49,604 nucleotides of DNA from positions 1 through 49,604 of the forward strand of contig JAGBEG010000023.1 in the NCBI GenBank assembly GCA_017937095.1, read 5' to 3'. Position numbers and translations under genes: made by a program. The notes under the pieces were generated by a model, which did no database searches, had not been told where the DNA came from, and was given only the letters and a program-made list of their open reading frames with translations. The DNA is from Roseburia sp. GTDB taxonomy: Bacteria; Bacillota; Clostridia; Lachnospirales; Lachnospiraceae. Each line of letters starts with the position of its first letter. Positions within the stretch are counted from its first letter, which is position 1. Positions 8,103-20,871 of this stretch are shown in pieces.

Positions 8103-8930
8103 TTAATACAACTTCTCTATCACGGAATCGTCGATTTTAAAGCAGTGCTCCTCTGCCGGGAATGTTCCTTCCTTCGTCTCCCTGATGTAGGCCTTCATTC
8201 CCTCTCTCATGACTTCCCCGACATTTGCAAACACCTTGACGAATTTCGGCTTGAAATCGCCATACATCCCGAGGAGATCCTGATAGACGAGCACCTGTCC
8301 GTCGCAGCCTGCGCCTGCGCCGATGCCAATGGTCGGAATCGTAAGCTCCTGCGAAATTCTTTCTGCAAGCTTTGCCGGAACGCATTCCAACACGACCATA
8401 CACGCGCCTGCCGCTTCTATCGCTTTCGCGTCCTCGATCAATTTTTTCGCCGCTTCCACGTCCTTGCCCTGCACCTTAAAGCCGCCAAATGCATTGACGG
8501 ACTGCGGGGTAAGTCCGATATGTGCCACGACCGGAATCGAAGCCTTTACGATTGCCTCAATGTGAGGAGCAAATTCCACACCGCCCTCAAGCTTGACCGC
8601 ATTGGCGCGTCCTTCCTTCATCAGCCGCCCTGCATTTACCACCGCATCGTACACCGACGTCTGGTAAGACATGAAAGGCATATCGGCAACCACAAACGCC
8701 TCTTTTACACCGCGGGAAACCGCCGCTGTGTGATGGATCATGTCCTCCATGGTAACAGACAGCGTATCTTCATATCCGAGCATCGTCATTCCAAGGGAAT
8801 CGCCTACAAGAATCGTATTAACACCGGATTCATCCATGATCTTCGCTGTGGTGTAATCGTAAGCCGTCACCATGATAATTTTGTCTTTTTCTTCCTTCTG
8901 CTTCTGCAGCGTTAAAACTGTGTTCTTCAT
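8103..8930 (-). CDS. panB: 3-methyl-2-oxobutanoate hydroxymethyltransferase
   Basis: PanB transfers a hydroxymethyl group from 5,10-methylene-tetrahydrofolate to 2-oxoisovalerate to give ketopantoate. [36 protein letters not shown] and [15 protein letters not shown] are family signatures, and the length (275 residues) is normal. I chose the ATG at 8930 (MKNTVLTLQ) with AGAGG upstream; the open frame extends further but into the preceding gene. It lies 53 bp downstream of the DUF2520 gene stop at 8984. Confidence 0.96.
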   Translation of the reverse strand: MKNTVLTLQKQKEEKDKIIMVTAYDYTTAKIMDESGVNTILVGDSLGMTMLGYEDTLSVTMEDMIHHTAAVSRGVKEAFVVADMPFMSYQTSVYDAVVNAGRLMKEGRANAVKLEGGVEFAPHIEAIVKASIPVVAHIGLTPQSVNAFGGFKVQGKDVEAAKKLIEDAKAIEAAGACMVVLECVPAKLAERISQELTIPTIGIGAGAGCDGQVLVYQDLLGMYGDFKPKFVKVFANVGEVMREGMKAYIRETKEGTFPAEEHCFKIDDSVIEKLY

Positions 8931-8983
8931 TTTCTGACCTCTCTTTTCACTTTTCTTGCGCTCTATGCGCATAGAATGTGTAT

Positions 8984-9865
8984 TTACCGGCTGCTGCACC
9001 TTTGACTGATTGCAGAATAATCGCGGTCGGGATGCTTTTCCTTTGCTACCTTTACCAGATATCCGGCGCATTTCTGATAGACCTCTTTTTTTTCGGGGTC
9101 TAATGCATCAAGATGCTTTTCAATCGTCTCAAGGTCGCCCCGCTCGAGCGGACCTGTGAGCGATTCTGCGCATCCCTGTGCTAAAATGTGATCCAGATTT
9201 CCTTTTGCCAGCTTGTAAAGCTCCTTCCTCGCCTCCTCTTCCTTAAATCCGCATTCCAAGAAGAGTTCTTCTGCCATAGCAAATAAAGCAGTCATATAGT
9301 TGGATGATACTGCTGCCGCCGCGTGATATTTGATTTTATTTTCTGCTGAGATCGTGCGGGTATGATTTCCCATGCTGTGAAATATTGTCTCCAGGACATG
9401 AAGACAGACGGCATCCCCCTCGATCGTAAAGAGAACCTCAGACAGCTCCTTCCACGAGTGTTCTTTGCTGCTTACTGCAAAAAGGGGATGAATGGAACAG
9501 GCATGACAATGATTGCTGCCTGCATCAGAAAAGATTTGCGAACTGTAAAGACCGCTGCAATGACCTATCAGCTTCCCGGATGCAAATGGCTTCGCTTCTT
9601 CCCACACCTTAGCAATGCAGGAATCCGGTACGGTAAATAGGATCATATCGCAACTGCTTACTGCTTCTTCTAAACTCTCATAACATTTTGTTCCTGTAAA
9701 TTCTGCCGCCCATGCAGCAGACGCGCGGGTCAGGCTATAATAGCCTCCTATCTTCCTGCCCTTTTCCTTTAAATACTTTCCAAGCGACACGCCGACTTTG
9801 CCGGCGCCGACAAAACCAATCTGCATACGATCTGTCTGGATATTGTCCTTTCGGTTCCAATTCAC
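8984..9865 (-). CDS. Rossmann-like/DUF2520 oxidoreductase, candidate ketopantoate reductase
   Basis: The N terminus has a dinucleotide fold ([19 protein letters not shown], then FTVPDSCI and [10 protein letters not shown]). The C-terminal half is the helical DUF2520 domain, with [26 protein letters not shown] and LTGPLERGD. It is the first gene of the pantothenate operon, and no PanE is encoded there. Ketopantoate reduction is the one step missing from panB-panC-panD, so that role is an inference from context. The start is uncertain: GTG at 9865 has GGAGG 12 bases upstream; ATG at 9826 has no clear site. Confidence 0.75.
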   Translation of the reverse strand: MNWNRKDNIQTDRMQIGFVGAGKVGVSLGKYLKEKGRKIGGYYSLTRASAAWAAEFTGTKCYESLEEAVSSCDMILFTVPDSCIAKVWEEAKPFASGKLIGHCSGLYSSQIFSDAGSNHCHACSIHPLFAVSSKEHSWKELSEVLFTIEGDAVCLHVLETIFHSMGNHTRTISAENKIKYHAAAAVSSNYMTALFAMAEELFLECGFKEEEARKELYKLAKGNLDHILAQGCAESLTGPLERGDLETIEKHLDALDPEKKEVYQKCAGYLVKVAKEKHPDRDYSAISQRCSSR

Positions 9866-10001
9866 TTCGATACAGCCGCCTCCCTTCGGAAGCAGTATGC
9901 GGTCCGGTTCGTTTTCTTTTCCAATAAAGTTTTACTTCTTTAGAAGCTATGCTTCTATGCATGGTATCATTTCCGCCCCTGCGGAATATCATCCAGAATT
10001 T
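9866..10001 (-). promoter_or_regulatory. Structured 5' leader of the pantothenate operon, pan-motif candidate
   Basis: No gene is present here. On the minus strand the predicted transcript starts near 9995 and immediately forms a hairpin at 9963-9994. TTCCGC/GCGGAA closes a 4-nt AGGG loop, an outer TGATA/TGATA helix with wobbles pairs next, and GG/CC closes it, leaving a single unpaired A on each side. A second hairpin, AGAAGC-ATA-GCTTCT, follows at 9942-9956. The pan motif is known as one or two hairpins with two bulged adenines at the 5' end of Firmicutes pantothenate operons. The likeness is by eye only. Confidence 0.35.
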
Positions 10002-10030
10002 ACTATAGCACTTGGGATTTTAAATGTAAA
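10002..10030 (-). promoter_or_regulatory. Promoter of the pantothenate operon
   Basis: On the minus strand -35 TTTACA (10025-10030), a 17-bp spacer and -10 TATAGT (10002-10007). Transcription would start within a few bases of the leader hairpin. Confidence 0.6.
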
Positions 10031-10065
10031 TATTGGAACAAAATTTCCAAGGATTTTCTAATATA

Positions 10066-10101
10066 TTAAAAAACTGCCGGACCTCAAAAGCTCCGGCAGT
10101 T
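10066..10101 (-). terminator. Terminator after the DUF2752 gene
   Basis: On the minus strand the 10-bp stem AACTGCCGGA (10092-10101) pairs with TCCGGCAGTT (10072-10081), followed by a T-run. It lies 17 bp past the stop codon. Confidence 0.9.
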
Positions 10102-10117
10102 CGAAAACATTTTTCAT

Positions 10118-10534
10118 TCACATCATAATTCCGAAGCCAAACTTCAGAATATTTTTTATAACAACATTTGCAACCAATATAACGATTGCACCATACAAGT
10201 ACCAATTGTGAAATTTTATTCCTTTCACGCGCGGCACGCCTATTTTCTCCAATGTATGTGTCAGCATAAACGCTCCGAAAAGAACTGCTGCATACAAGAC
10301 AATCGGATGATACCACAAGGATTCTATAATTTCTCCGTGACATAAAGCCCTTACGGCTCTTGTGCCTCCGCACCCCGGACAATATATTCCCAATATCGAA
10401 TACATCACGCAGGGCGGTACTTCTATGTTTGGTAAGACAAGCTTAAAATATACCAAAAATCCGGTCATTCCAATGATCAAGAAAAAAATCCCAATCCTGT
10501 AAAGCTCATCCTCCAGTGAAAGTCTGTTTTTCAT
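10118..10534 (-). CDS. DUF2752 family membrane protein
   Basis: This is a 138-residue protein with about three membrane segments and the DUF2752 signature GIYCPGCGGTRAVRALCHGEI at about residues 49-69. The CPGCGGTR motif sits at a membrane edge; its function is unknown. It starts three bases after the stop of the upstream small membrane protein gene, so the two form an operon that ends at the hairpin at 10072-10101. Confidence 0.85.
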   Translation of the reverse strand: MKNRLSLEDELYRIGIFFLIIGMTGFLVYFKLVLPNIEVPPCVMYSILGIYCPGCGGTRAVRALCHGEIIESLWYHPIVLYAAVLFGAFMLTHTLEKIGVPRVKGIKFHNWYLYGAIVILVANVVIKNILKFGFGIMM

Positions 10535-10537
10535 AAT

Positions 10538-10843
10538 TTACATTGCACTGTAAAGAGCTTCCGTTAAAGCAGTACCGAAAACTGCTGCCACGATAATCAG
10601 GATGATTGCAAGCACGATACCGATGATAGAGCAAACAAGACCTGCTGTCGCCATGTTATTCTTGCCTTTCTTGTTGGACATAATTGCCAGGATGATACCT
10701 ACAACGCCGCAGATCAGACCAACGTATGTAATGCAACATGACATAACAATTGAAACAATACCTAATACAAGGCTGGCAATTCCCATTCCGTCAGACTTTC
10801 CCGGCTGATTCATCCCGTTATTCTGTAAATTCATGTTATCCAT
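10538..10843 (-). CDS. DUF4190-like small membrane protein
   Basis: This 101-residue protein has a polar Asn/Gln/Gly-rich N terminus (about 20 residues). Two hydrophobic helices follow: GIASLVLGIVSIVMSCCITYVGLICGVVGIILAIM and ATAGLVCSIIGIVLAIILIIVAAVF. The repeated G-(I/L)-(A/V)-S-(L/I) pattern fits DUF4190-type proteins. No function is known. It is transcribed from a near-consensus promoter and leads the operon with the DUF2752 gene. Confidence 0.8.
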   Translation of the reverse strand: MDNMNLQNNGMNQPGKSDGMGIASLVLGIVSIVMSCCITYVGLICGVVGIILAIMSNKKGKNNMATAGLVCSIIGIVLAIILIIVAAVFGTALTEALYSAM

Positions 10844-10906
10844 TTTCTCTCTCCTTAATAAATTTTTAATAAAAATTTTATAATGTTTAATAAATAAACT
10901 GCTTTA

Positions 10907-10935
10907 ACTATAATGGAATAATTCTTTCTTGTCAA
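10907..10935 (-). promoter_or_regulatory. Promoter of the DUF4190/DUF2752 operon
   Basis: On the minus strand there is a perfect TTGACA (10930-10935), a 17-bp spacer and TATAGT (10907-10912), 64 bp before the start codon. Confidence 0.75.
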
Positions 10936-10998
10936 TAATTTTTTGATTATCAAAGTATTATTTTGACGATTTCATATTTTTTCTGAGTTTGAGAGTAT

Positions 10999-13623
10999 TT
11001 ATTCCTCTTCTTCTCCGTCTTTCTCGGCACGCTTTAACAGTTCATCCATCAGTTCATCGTCTGTCTCACCGCTGTCAGCTTTTCCGGCAGCTTTCTTCGC
11101 ATTCTCTGCTGCAAGAGCCGCACTTTCGGCTTCCTCCTCATCTGTCAGAAGCTCGGAGGTATCTGCATTTTCTATGAGGCTCTTATCCTCTTTCACCTTT
11201 GCTATGCTTGCCACAGTCACATTGTCCGGCAGATTAATAAGCTTGACGCCGGAAGTAATACGTCCAAGAATCGCCGTATCGTTTACCTTGATGCGGATGA
11301 TGATTCCCTCCGTCGTAATGAGCATGACCTCATTATCCTTATTCACTGCCTTAACGCCGACGATATTTCCGGTCTTTTCGGTAATCTTGTAGCATTTTAC
11401 ACCCTTACCACCACGGTTCTGCGTCGTAAATTCGGAAATATAAGTGCATTTTCCAAGACCTTTCTCAGAAACGATCATCAGAGACTCTCCCTGGGATTCC
11501 ATCTGCATACCGATGACTTCATCACCGTCCGTTAAGTTCATGCCGATTACGCCCATGGAAGTCCTTCCTGTCTTGCGGACGTCTGTTTCCCTGAAACGGA
11601 TGCACTGACCGTATTTCGTGACAAGGAAAATATCCTGGTTATTATCGGTCTTTTTGACCTCGATCAGCTCATCGTCTTCTCTTAAGTTAATTGCTGCAAG
11701 TCCGGTCTTCCGCACATTCGCGTAATCGGTGATCGGCGTTTTCTTGACAATTCCCTTCTTCGTCGCCATAAAAAGGAAATGCCCCTCGGTGTACTCCTTG
11801 ATTGGAATGACCGCCGTTATTTTCTCCCCCGGCTGAAGCTGCAGGAGATTGATAATCGCCGTTCCGCGCGCCGTGCGGCTCGCCTCCGGTATCTCATACG
11901 CCTTCATGCGGTAGACGCGCCCTGTATTTGTGAAGAACATCAGGTAATGATGTGAGGTCGTCATCAGAAGCTCCTCGATATAATCATCCTCGATTGTCTC
12001 CATTCCCTTGATTCCTTTGCCGCCGCGGTTCTGCGCACGGAAATTGTCAAGGCTCATACGCTTGATATATCCAAGCTTTGTCATTGTAATGACGGTATTT
12101 GTCACCGGAATCAGATCCTCCATGGAGATATCATACTCGTCAAATCCGATCGCCGTTCTTCTGTCATCGCCGTATTTCTCGGAAATTGCAAGAATTTCCT
12201 CGCGGATAACGCCCAGAAGCTTCTTCTCGTCCGCAAGAATCGCCTTTAACTCTGTGATGCGGTCCATCAGCTCTGCATACTCCGCCTCGAGCTTCTCCCT
12301 CTCCAAACCGGTCAGCGCACGCAGACGCATATCTACAATAGCCTGTGCCTGCACTTCGGTTAAGGAGAAGCGCTCCATCAAACGCTCTTTTGCTTCCTGC
12401 GTGTTCTTACTGCTGCGGATAATGTTGATAACTTCGTCAATATTATCAAGCGCTGTTAATAAGCCCTGCAAAATATGCGCGCGTTCTTCTGCCTTGTTCA
12501 AGTCATATTTGGTTCTTCTTGTCACAACCTCTTTCTGATGAATCAGATAGTAGTTGAGCATTTCGTACAGATTCAAAATTTTCGGCTGGTTATCCACAAG
12601 CGCAAGCATAATCACGCCGAATGTATCCTGAAGCTGCGTATGCTTATAAAGCAGATTTAACACGACATTCGGATTCACATCACGGCGCAGTTCAATACAG
12701 ATGCGCATACCCTGACGGTCGGACTCATCGCGCAGATCCGTGATTCCGTCGATTTTCTTATCTCTTACCAGCTCCGCCATCTTCTCAATAAGGCGGGCTT
12801 TATTTACCATATACGGAAGCTCTGTTACAACGATGCGGTTCTTTCCGTTTTGCATCGGCTCAATATCCGTGACCGCGCGGACTCTGATCTTCCCGCGTCC
12901 GGTACGGTATGCCTCGTTGATTCCGGCAGTTCCAAGAATCGTACCTCCGGTCGGGAAATCCGGTCCTTTTACAATCGCAAGCAGTTCTTCTATATCTGTC
13001 CCGCGGTTCTCGTTGACCTGATTATCTATAATTTTTACCACGCCATTAATCACTTCGCGGAGATTATGCGGTGGAATATTCGTAGCCATACCGACTGCAA
13101 TACCTGTTGTTCCGTTTACAAGAAGATTCGGGAAACGGGACGGAAGCACGGTCGGCTCCTTCTCCGTCTCATCGAAGTTCGGAACGAAATCAACGGTATC
13201 TTTGCCGATATCCGCAAGCATTTCCATGGAAATCTTGGAAAGACGCGCCTCCGTGTATCGCATTGCCGCAGCGCCGTCGCCGTCCACAGAACCAAAATTT
13301 CCGTGACCGTCTACAAGTGTATAACGAAATGACCAGTCCTGCGCCATGTTGACAAGCGCACCATAGATGGAGCTGTCTCCGTGCGGATGGTATTTACCCA
13401 TCGTATCACCGACGATACGCGCACACTTACGATGCGGCTTGTCCGGTCCGTTGTTCAGCTCAATCATGGAATAGAGTACACGTCTCTGTACCGGTTTCAG
13501 TCCGTCCCTTACATCCGGCAGCGCTCTCTGTGCGATAACACTCATGGCATAATCAATATAAGAGCTCTCCATTGTCTTCTTTAGATCGACGTCATGTATC
13601 TGGTCAAAAATTTTGTCATCCAT
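10999..13623 (-). CDS. gyrA: DNA gyrase subunit A
   Basis: GyrA is the DNA-cleaving subunit of gyrase (A2B2), which introduces negative supercoils. The protein has 874 residues from ATG 13623 (GGAG nine bases upstream). The winged-helix block with [21 protein letters not shown] is followed by catalytic Tyr123 in [12 protein letters not shown]. The C-terminal domain carries the GyrA-box QNRGGKG, with a second QNRGGKG further on, and the protein ends in an acidic tail. The quinolone-determining region reads [16 protein letters not shown], with Ser84 and Gly88 at the positions equivalent to E. coli 83 and 87. It lies 18 bp downstream of gyrB. Confidence 0.97.
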   Translation of the reverse strand: MDDKIFDQIHDVDLKKTMESSYIDYAMSVIAQRALPDVRDGLKPVQRRVLYSMIELNNGPDKPHRKCARIVGDTMGKYHPHGDSSIYGALVNMAQDWSFRYTLVDGHGNFGSVDGDGAAAMRYTEARLSKISMEMLADIGKDTVDFVPNFDETEKEPTVLPSRFPNLLVNGTTGIAVGMATNIPPHNLREVINGVVKIIDNQVNENRGTDIEELLAIVKGPDFPTGGTILGTAGINEAYRTGRGKIRVRAVTDIEPMQNGKNRIVVTELPYMVNKARLIEKMAELVRDKKIDGITDLRDESDRQGMRICIELRRDVNPNVVLNLLYKHTQLQDTFGVIMLALVDNQPKILNLYEMLNYYLIHQKEVVTRRTKYDLNKAEERAHILQGLLTALDNIDEVINIIRSSKNTQEAKERLMERFSLTEVQAQAIVDMRLRALTGLEREKLEAEYAELMDRITELKAILADEKKLLGVIREEILAISEKYGDDRRTAIGFDEYDISMEDLIPVTNTVITMTKLGYIKRMSLDNFRAQNRGGKGIKGMETIEDDYIEELLMTTSHHYLMFFTNTGRVYRMKAYEIPEASRTARGTAIINLLQLQPGEKITAVIPIKEYTEGHFLFMATKKGIVKKTPITDYANVRKTGLAAINLREDDELIEVKKTDNNQDIFLVTKYGQCIRFRETDVRKTGRTSMGVIGMNLTDGDEVIGMQMESQGESLMIVSEKGLGKCTYISEFTTQNRGGKGVKCYKITEKTGNIVGVKAVNKDNEVMLITTEGIIIRIKVNDTAILGRITSGVKLINLPDNVTVASIAKVKEDKSLIENADTSELLTDEEEAESAALAAENAKKAAGKADSGETDDELMDELLKRAEKDGEEEE

Positions 13624-13641
13624 AGGACTATTCTCCATTCA

Positions 13642-16702
<3,061 letters not shown>

Positions 16703-16706
<4 letters not shown>

Positions 16707-16918
16707 CTGACTATCTTCACCGTCTCACCGTTATAGGAAACAAGCTCGCCGCCGTGCAGCTTCTTGCCGCGCTGCACCTCTACCTCGCCGTTCACCGTCA
16801 CAAGTCCGTCCTGGATCACCAGCTTGGCATCCACGCCGGAATCCACAAGACCGGCTTTCTTAAGCGCCTGTCCCAGCTTAATAAATTCATCCTCTGCCCT
16901 GATACTGACTTCTATCAT
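16703..16918 (-). CDS. yaaA: S4-domain RNA-binding protein, YaaA/RlbA type
   Basis: This 71-residue protein is a single S4 RNA-binding domain with FIKLGQALKKAGLVDSGVDAK and GLVTVNGEVEVQRGKKLHGGELV. It is the small gene that sits between dnaN and recF in many Firmicutes. A role in ribosome assembly or RNA binding has been suggested for the family. It overlaps recF by four bases. Confidence 0.92.
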
Positions 16919-16996
16919 AAATCTCCCATCTGATGACAGACTGCCATCACATCATTTTCCGTGTCAGAAACTAAACCTGTATTTCAGTTCGCAGAT

Positions 16997-18109
16997 CTAC
17001 ACGGTACTTGCATTAAAGTTTACCGGAAGAATCAGGTAGATGAACTTGCCCTCATCATCCTTGATAAAGCAAGGAGCCTTTGGATTTACCATATAGAGGA
17101 TGACCTCCTCCTCGTCGATGACGCGCAGCGCATCGATAAAGAACTTCGGATTGAATCCAATCAGAATATCCTTGCCTTCTTTTGCAATGTCAATATCCTC
17201 GTTCATCGATCCGATAAAGGAATTGATCTTAAGTTCCATATTGCCGTCCGTCACATTCATGATGATCGGCTTCTTGTCTCCCTCTTTTACGAGAAGGGTC
17301 GCACGGTCGATACAGTTAAGCAGCTCCCGCTTGTTGATCTTGATCTTCGTCTCATAATCGGAGGATAGCATCTGCTCAATCTTAAAATACTCGCCCTCGA
17401 TCAATCTCGAGACAACTGTCGTATTGTCAAATTCGAACACAATATGGTTGTCCGTTAAGAACATGTTGACATCTTCCTCTGCGCTTCCCGGCAGGATTTT
17501 GCTTACCTCCTGCAGTGTCTTTCCGGGAACGACAACCTTTCTGTGGTCATACTGGTTCTTCAATTCGATATTGCGGATAGAGATACGATGTCCGTCAAGA
17601 GATACCACCTTAAGATGATTCTCCTCGATTTCAAAAAGCTCTCCGGTCATCAGCTTATTGTTATCATTGTCCGCGATAGAGAAAATCGTCTGGCGGATGA
17701 CCTCTTTTAAGGTGAACTGGGATAAGGTGATTGCTTCATTTCTCTCAATATAAGGAATATAGGAGAAATCATCCCCGGACTTTCCTACGATGTTGAACTT
17801 TGCTTTCTCACAGGTAATCGTTGTCTTAAAGGAAGCATCTGTCTCAATCACTACATCGCTGTCAGGAAGCTTACGGACAATCTCAGAAAAAATCTTCGCG
17901 TCCAGAGCAATAACGCCTCTCTCTGCGATTTCTCCCTCAATTTTCGTCTCGATGCCAAGCTCCATATCATTTGCAGTCAGCTTGATTTCATTTGCAGAAG
18001 CATCAATAAGGATACATTCTAAAATCGCCATGGTAGTTCTGGTAGGAACTGCTTTTGATACGATATTTACACCATGCAGCAAATTTGATTTAGAACAGAT
18101 CAATTTCAT
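16997..18109 (-). CDS. dnaN: DNA polymerase III beta subunit (sliding clamp)
   Basis: The beta clamp tethers the polymerase to DNA. The 370-residue protein starts MKLICSKSNLLHGVNIVSKAV and contains TMAILECILIDA, the usual first-domain block. It ends LILPVNFNAST, close to the canonical LP(V/M)R-type end. I chose the ATG at 18109 because it matches the family N terminus; GGAG lies 12 bases upstream, a long spacing. It is separated from dnaA by 331 bp. Confidence 0.96.
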   Translation of the reverse strand: MKLICSKSNLLHGVNIVSKAVPTRTTMAILECILIDASANEIKLTANDMELGIETKIEGEIAERGVIALDAKIFSEIVRKLPDSDVVIETDASFKTTITCEKAKFNIVGKSGDDFSYIPYIERNEAITLSQFTLKEVIRQTIFSIADNDNNKLMTGELFEIEENHLKVVSLDGHRISIRNIELKNQYDHRKVVVPGKTLQEVSKILPGSAEEDVNMFLTDNHIVFEFDNTTVVSRLIEGEYFKIEQMLSSDYETKIKINKRELLNCIDRATLLVKEGDKKPIIMNVTDGNMELKINSFIGSMNEDIDIAKEGKDILIGFNPKFFIDALRVIDEEEVILYMVNPKAPCFIKDDEGKFIYLILPVNFNASTV

Positions 18110-18440
18110 AGTTGTTAATAACTCCTTCCTGTGATTCGTGGAACATGCAGTGTGCACGCCGTACATGATATTTATGAAAAGATATTAAAAGTAATATTAT
18201 TAGAGGGTGTGAATATGTTCATAACCCTTCAAACCCTTCATCCTTAAGAGGTTTCGGAAAAAATAAAAGCGGTAAAACTCTGTGAAAAGTCTGCGGATTG
18301 CATTTGGATAAACGGTGCATAAAATATTATGTAAACAATAAGGATGAAACGGAAATAAACTGCTTTTCATTTACATAATGTAACTTGTCCATTCTTTTAC
18401 ACAGGGCTTGCACAAAATTTCAACATACCAATGTTTATAT
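18110..18440. other. dnaA-dnaN intergenic region, possible part of oriC
   Basis: This 331-bp AT-rich stretch contains no gene. It holds one near-consensus DnaA box on the minus strand (TTATCCAAA, 18303-18311) and the near-perfect palindrome TTACATAATGTAA (18371-18383). The dnaN promoter must lie here, but I see no convincing -35/-10 pair. In relatives the origin can be split between this region and that upstream of dnaA. Confidence 0.4.
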
Positions 18441-19796
18441 CTAGTTCGGGTTAATCTTTTTCTTGATGGTGTCTATAAGACCGCGCGTCGTCTCGTCGGA
18501 TTCGTATTCATCGGAAATCTTCTGTACGCCGTGGATGATCGTGGAGTGATCCCTTCCTCCAAGCAGCGCCCCGATGGAATCAAGCGGCGTATCCGTCATA
18601 TTCTTGCATAGATACATCGCAATCTGTCTCGGTCTTGCGATATCCTTGCTTCGGTTCTTGGAAATCATCTGATCCAGTGATATCTGGAAATGCTCCGATA
18701 CGACCTCAATGATCAATTGCGGCGTAATTTCCTTCGGCTTGTCCGGGGTGATGATGTTCTGCAGCTCTTTCTGCGCAATCTCAATCGTAATATCCGTCTT
18801 CTCGAGATTGGAGTAAGCCAAAAGCTTATTTAATGCTCCCTCTAACTCACGAATATTTGACTTGATGTTCGTCGCTATATAATTAAGGATATCATCGCTT
18901 AAATGCATCTCGTCCGCTTCAATCTTCTTGCGGAGAATCGCCATCCTTGTCTCGTAATCAGGTGTACCGATGTCCGCCATCAGTCCCCATTCGAAACGCG
19001 AGCGGATTCGCTCTTCTAAGGTCTCCATTTCCTTCGGCGGCTTATCCGAGGTTAAAATAATCTGTTTCCCGGCGGAATGAAGCGCGTTGAAGGTGTGGAA
19101 AAACTCCTCCTGGGTACTTTCCTTACCTATAATAAACTGTACGTCGTCGATCATGAGAACATCGATGGTGCGGTACTTCTCACGGAACTTGTTCATCGCC
19201 GCGGCGTTACCGCTTCGAATCGACTCGATGACCTCGTTGGTAAATTCCTCTGAGGTGACGTAGATGATCTTGGCGTTCGGATTCTTTTCTAATATGAAGT
19301 GACCGATGGAATGCATCAGGTGGGTCTTGCCTAGACCCGGACCTCCATAAATGTAAAGCGGATTATATGCTTCTCCCGGGGATTCCGCAACCGCAAGGGA
19401 TGCGGAGTGTGCAAAACGGTTGTTGCTTCCTACGACGAAAGTGTCGAAGGTATAATTGGAATTAAGATTCGACCTTGCGGCATTCTCTGAATAGATTGGC
19501 TTCTTCCCCTGTCTGGTTCCGATGGAAACCTGGTTCGTCTGTTCCGGCAGAATGAATTTAATCTCGTATTCCGTGCCGGTAATCTCTGTGATCGCCACCT
19601 TTAAGGGGAGATAGTATTTCTTGGAAATATAGCTGAGTCCAAGCTGCTCAGATGGAACAAGGATGTACACGGTGTTGTTTTCCACGCCGTAAAATTCGAG
19701 AGGACGCAAGAACGTATTGAATGCAATATCACTGATGTCATGTTCTGTCTTGACCGTCATCAAAATCTCGTCCCATTTTTCTAAAATCAAGTCCAT
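18441..19796 (-). CDS. dnaA: Chromosomal replication initiator protein DnaA
   Basis: DnaA binds the origin and opens it in its ATP form. It has 451 residues from ATG 19796 (TTGGAG, seven-base spacing). Domain I is MDLILEKWDEILMTVK..., Walker A is GGPGLGKTHLM (151-161), Walker B is VLMIDDVQFI, and the C-terminal DNA-binding signature is SIGALLGGRDHSTIIHGV. The gene points away from rpmH, so the two flank the likely origin. Confidence 0.98.
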   Translation of the reverse strand: MDLILEKWDEILMTVKTEHDISDIAFNTFLRPLEFYGVENNTVYILVPSEQLGLSYISKKYYLPLKVAITEITGTEYEIKFILPEQTNQVSIGTRQGKKPIYSENAARSNLNSNYTFDTFVVGSNNRFAHSASLAVAESPGEAYNPLYIYGGPGLGKTHLMHSIGHFILEKNPNAKIIYVTSEEFTNEVIESIRSGNAAAMNKFREKYRTIDVLMIDDVQFIIGKESTQEEFFHTFNALHSAGKQIILTSDKPPKEMETLEERIRSRFEWGLMADIGTPDYETRMAILRKKIEADEMHLSDDILNYIATNIKSNIRELEGALNKLLAYSNLEKTDITIEIAQKELQNIITPDKPKEITPQLIIEVVSEHFQISLDQMISKNRSKDIARPRQIAMYLCKNMTDTPLDSIGALLGGRDHSTIIHGVQKISDEYESDETTRGLIDTIKKKINPN

Positions 19797-19842
19797 GTAA
19801 ACGCTCCAATTTCTATACATTCTAAAAAAATCTACACTCTTT

Positions 19843-19871
19843 ATCATACACCATTTTAACGCTTTAATCAA
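19843..19871 (-). promoter_or_regulatory. dnaA promoter
   Basis: On the minus strand -35 TTGATT (19866-19871), a 17-bp spacer and -10 TATGAT (19843-19848), 47 bp before the start codon. Confidence 0.6.
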
Positions 19872-20245
19872 CGTCTAATTTGTCCATAGCGGGGTGTGGC
19901 GTAGGGGACATTGTCAATGAAAAAAAATGGCTATTTGGGCAAAATACGGCGTTTTAGATTGATAAAATAAGGTTTTGCGTGTTTATGCACGGGTTGTCCT
20001 TCGATTATCCATATATTATCAACAAGTTATCCACATTTCGGGGATAACTTATGTAAACACTACTTTTGCCGCATATTTCCGTGTATAGGAATTAAAATTT
20101 TTTGTGTAAAAAATGTGGAAATCATTTTTACAAGATATAGTTGGAACGAGTTTCTTCCTTATATATATAGTGGTTATTTTTTTCCACAGACGGATGGGTG
20201 TGGAAATGTAGACAGCTCTGGCAGCTTTGCTATGCGATTTTTTGC
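19872..20245. other. Likely replication origin (oriC) with DnaA boxes
   Basis: No gene is present. A perfect DnaA box TTATCCACA lies at 20027-20035, with single-mismatch boxes TTATCCATA (20005-20013), TTATCAACA (20016-20024) and TTTTCCACA (20180-20188). A weaker minus-strand ATTTCCACA lies at 20114-20122. A very AT-rich stretch at about 20153-20180 could be the unwinding element. The position between dnaA and rpmH is the classical one in Firmicutes. Confidence 0.7.
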
Positions 20246-20273
20246 TTGACTTGGCGGCTTTTTCTGATATAAT
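20246..20273 (+). promoter_or_regulatory. rpmH: rpmH promoter
   Basis: -35 TTGACT (20246-20251), a 16-bp spacer and a perfect -10 TATAAT (20268-20273), followed by the rpmH ribosome binding site AGAGGAGGTGA. Confidence 0.65.
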
Positions 20274-20313
20274 TGAGAATGATGTTTTTTAATGTAGAGG
20301 AGGTGAATGCGAT

Positions 20314-20448
20314 ATGAAGATGACATTCCAACCCAAAAAGAGACAGAGAGCGAAAGTTCACGGTTTCAGAAGCAGAATGAGCACAGCAGGCGGAAGAAAA
20401 GTATTGGCTGCAAGAAGATTAAAGGGTAGAAAGAAATTGTCAGCTTAG
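20314..20448 (+). CDS. rpmH: 50S ribosomal protein L34
   Basis: L34 is a small basic protein of the large ribosomal subunit. The 44-residue product reads [18 protein letters not shown], then [20 protein letters not shown] and RKKLSA, the canonical sequence and length. A strong AGGAGG precedes the ATG. It heads the rpmH-rnpA-yidD-yidC-jag cluster, 47 bp before rnpA. Confidence 0.98.
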   Translation: MKMTFQPKKRQRAKVHGFRSRMSTAGGRKVLAARRLKGRKKLSA

Positions 20449-20495
20449 GCCACATCATATGTGGTCTTTTCTTCTATAAAGGGCATGAATCGGGA

Positions 20496-20840
20496 ATGAA
20501 ATATTCGGAGTCATTGAAGAAAAACAGAGATTTTCAGAACGTATATCGCAGAGGAAAGTCCTATGCAAACAGGTATCTGGTGATGTACGTTCTCGATAAT
20601 CAGACCGAAGGGAATCGTTTGGGGATTTCCGTTAGTAAAAAAGTTGGAAATAGTGTAATAAGACATCATCTGACCCGGCTGATCCGGGAAAGCTACAGGC
20701 TGCATGAGGACATGTTCAATAGTGGTTTGGACATTGTAGTCGTCGCAAGAAGCACGGCGCGTGATATTTCATATCATGAGGTGGAGAGTGCGCTGCTGCA
20801 TCTTGGGGGTCTTCACAAGATTATCAGTAAAGAATCATAG
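20496..20840 (+). CDS. rnpA: Ribonuclease P protein component
   Basis: RnpA is the protein cofactor of RNase P, which trims tRNA 5' leaders. The 114-residue basic protein starts MKYSESLKKNRDFQNVYRRGK and has the RNR-type motif as SVSKKVGNSVIRHHLTRLIRE (RNxxKR family motif region). It is followed 31 bp later by the TTG start of yidD. Confidence 0.95.
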   Translation: MKYSESLKKNRDFQNVYRRGKSYANRYLVMYVLDNQTEGNRLGISVSKKVGNSVIRHHLTRLIRESYRLHEDMFNSGLDIVVVARSTARDISYHEVESALLHLGGLHKIISKES

Positions 20841-20871
20841 TTTGTATTTCAGAAAAGAAGATGGAATCATT

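Noticed and set aside
8145-8915. A long plus-strand open frame opposite panB
   Set aside because: It is antisense to panB, which has all family motifs.
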